Below are positions 31,210 through 34,220 of a DNA stretch of 34,220 nt, piece after piece. This DNA comes from Candidatus Bipolaricaulis sp. (GTDB lineage Bacteria; Bipolaricaulota; Bipolaricaulia; UBA7950; UBA9294). The notes under the pieces were generated by a model, which worked only from the letters and a program-made list of their open reading frames with translations, was not told where the DNA came from and searched no databases. Where the stretch lies: assembly GCA_028707055.1 (NCBI GenBank), contig JAQTVA010000003.1, positions 1 to 34,220 of the forward strand, in the 5' to 3' direction. The position numbers and the translations under genes were made by a program. The stretch's first letter is position 1, and each line of letters begins with the position of its first letter.

Positions 31210-32390
31210 TCAGGGCCACGAAAGCCCTTCCGACACCGTGCGGCCCCAGCAGTCGGCGGCGAGTATCTCCGCGAGACCGCTCCCGCGTTTCCCTCGGCCC
31301 TCCACCTCCGCCTGCCAGCGGTCGAAGACGGTCGCCAGCCCCGCAGCGATCCCGGGGAACGGGATCTCTCCGTGGAGGAAGCGCCGTACAAGGACTTCGT
31401 CAGCGCCGTTGAGGGCCGCCGGTGCGCTCCCGCCCTCTCGAGCCGCCGCGAGAACCGTCGCAAAGGCAGGATACCTTGCGGGATCGAGAGGACGAAACTC
31501 GAAGGCGAGCGGCGCCGAGAAGTCCAGCCGCGGCAGCTTCGTTGCGTGCCGGTCCGGGTACGTGAGCGCGTACTGGATCGGAATCCGCATGTCGTGACTC
31601 GCAAGCTGGGCGAGGACCGAGCCGTCGCGATACTCGACCAGCGAGTGGATGAGCGAGGCGGGATGAAGGACCACGCTGACCTCGTCGAGCGAGACATCGA
31701 AGAGGTAGTGGGCCTCAATGACTTCGAAGGCCTTGTTGACCATCGTGGCGGAGTCGATCGTGATTCTCGCCCCCATCGCCCAAGTGGGGTGGCAAAGCGC
31801 ATCCCGGGGCGTGACGCGCGCGAGCTCGCGCGGATCGGTGTCGCGAAAGGGTCCTCCGGACGCCGTGAGGATGACGCGACGAACGTCCCCGCGGCGACCC
31901 GCATCCAGGCATTGCAGCACGGCGCTGTGCTCGCTGTCGATCGGGAGGATGCGGCCGCGCCCCTCGTGGAGCGCGGCGCGGACCAGCGACCCGCCGATGA
32001 CAAGGCTCTCCTTGTTCGCCAGGGCGACGACGCACCCCCGCGACACCCCGGCGAGGGTGGGCAGGAGTCCTGCGGCGCCAACAAGGGCGTTGACCACGAC
32101 ATCCACGCCGCTCTCCGAAGCGAGGGTCCTCGGTCCGTCCCCGCCGCGGACGACGCGGAGGTGGGGAAAGCGCGCTTCGAGCCTCTGGGCGTGGGGCTCG
32201 GACAGGACCGAGACGATGTCCGGGCGGACGCGCTCAATCTGCTGCTCGAGGAGCTCGACGTTCGAGCCGGCGGCCAGACCGACGACCCGCAGCGGGATCC
32301 CCGCTGCCTGGAGGCGCTCTACAACATCAAGGGTTTGGGTTCCGATGGATCCAGTCGAGCCCAAGACCACGACGTTTCGCGTTTGGGGCG

Positions 32391-32394
<4 letters not shown>
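31210..32394 (-). CDS. dxr: 1-deoxy-D-xylulose 5-phosphate reductoisomerase
   Basis: This 394-residue enzyme makes 2-C-methylerythritol 4-phosphate, the committed step of the MEP isoprenoid pathway. The NADPH site is VVVLGSTGSIGTQTLDVV. Conserved active-site regions are ALANKESLV, PIDSEHSAV, TASGGPFRD, HPTWAMGARITIDSATMVNK and the flexible-loop HPASLIHSLVEY. The ATG overlaps the ftsH stop (ATGA). The product feeds undecaprenyl phosphate, the carrier used with MurJ and GlmM products in wall synthesis. Length is normal. Confidence 0.96.

Positions 32395-34220
<1,826 letters not shown>

Overview
The window is a GC-rich bacterial chromosome segment packed with housekeeping genes, many joined by ATGA or TAATG overlaps. 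Lipoprotein and exported proteins, a CsgG-type protein, MurJ and GlmM suggest a walled bacterium that may have two membranes. Split glycine decarboxylase (gcvPA/gcvPB), a short EF-Ts, an N-terminally extended RecG and unusual neighbourhoods suggest a deep-branching or candidate phylum. Bipolaricaulota-like is a guess I cannot test here.

Layout: (1) 1-4.8 kb: a TolB-like lipoprotein (partial) and a YacL-type PIN/TRAM protein on the minus strand, divergent from prmC-ftsE-ftsX, then a flippase-like membrane protein. (2) 4.8-10.3 kb: cinA/pncC and nth (minus), a PPC/DUF296 gene (plus), def-fmt (minus), and recG (plus). (3) 10.27-13.61 kb: a less GC-rich accessory stretch between the convergent 3' ends of recG and pyrH. 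It holds a polar amino acid ABC operon (binding protein and two permeases, no ATPase), a long leader and repeats. (4) 13.6-17.3 kb: rpsB-tsf-pyrH (minus) and dnaB (plus). (5) 17.3-20.5 kb: gcvH-gcvPA-gcvPB. (6) 20.5-28.7 kb (minus): folP-yceD-ruvC-polA, then a CARDB/CsgG protein, a small exported protein and glmM. (7) 28.8-30.9 kb: rplI, a possible 35-residue ORF and murJ. (8) 30.9-34.2 kb (minus): ftsH (cut by the window edge)-dxr-SufT-like.

The most striking item is the leader of the ABC operon. A promoter and a strong ribosome binding site precede a 40-codon ORF whose product has 8 histidines in 17 residues, laid out like a hisL attenuation peptide. The end of this ORF carries CCTCCT, which can pair with the AGGAGG of a second small ORF downstream. 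This suggests ribosome-mediated, histidine-sensing control of an amino acid transporter. That regulation is inferred, not shown.

A second theme is leaderless or near-leaderless expression. For nth, folP, def, recG and dnaB, genes without a Shine-Dalgarno sequence, a -10 hexamer lies 7-15 nt before the start codon. rplI, rpsB and the transporter leader have ordinary sigma70-like promoters with 17-nt spacers.
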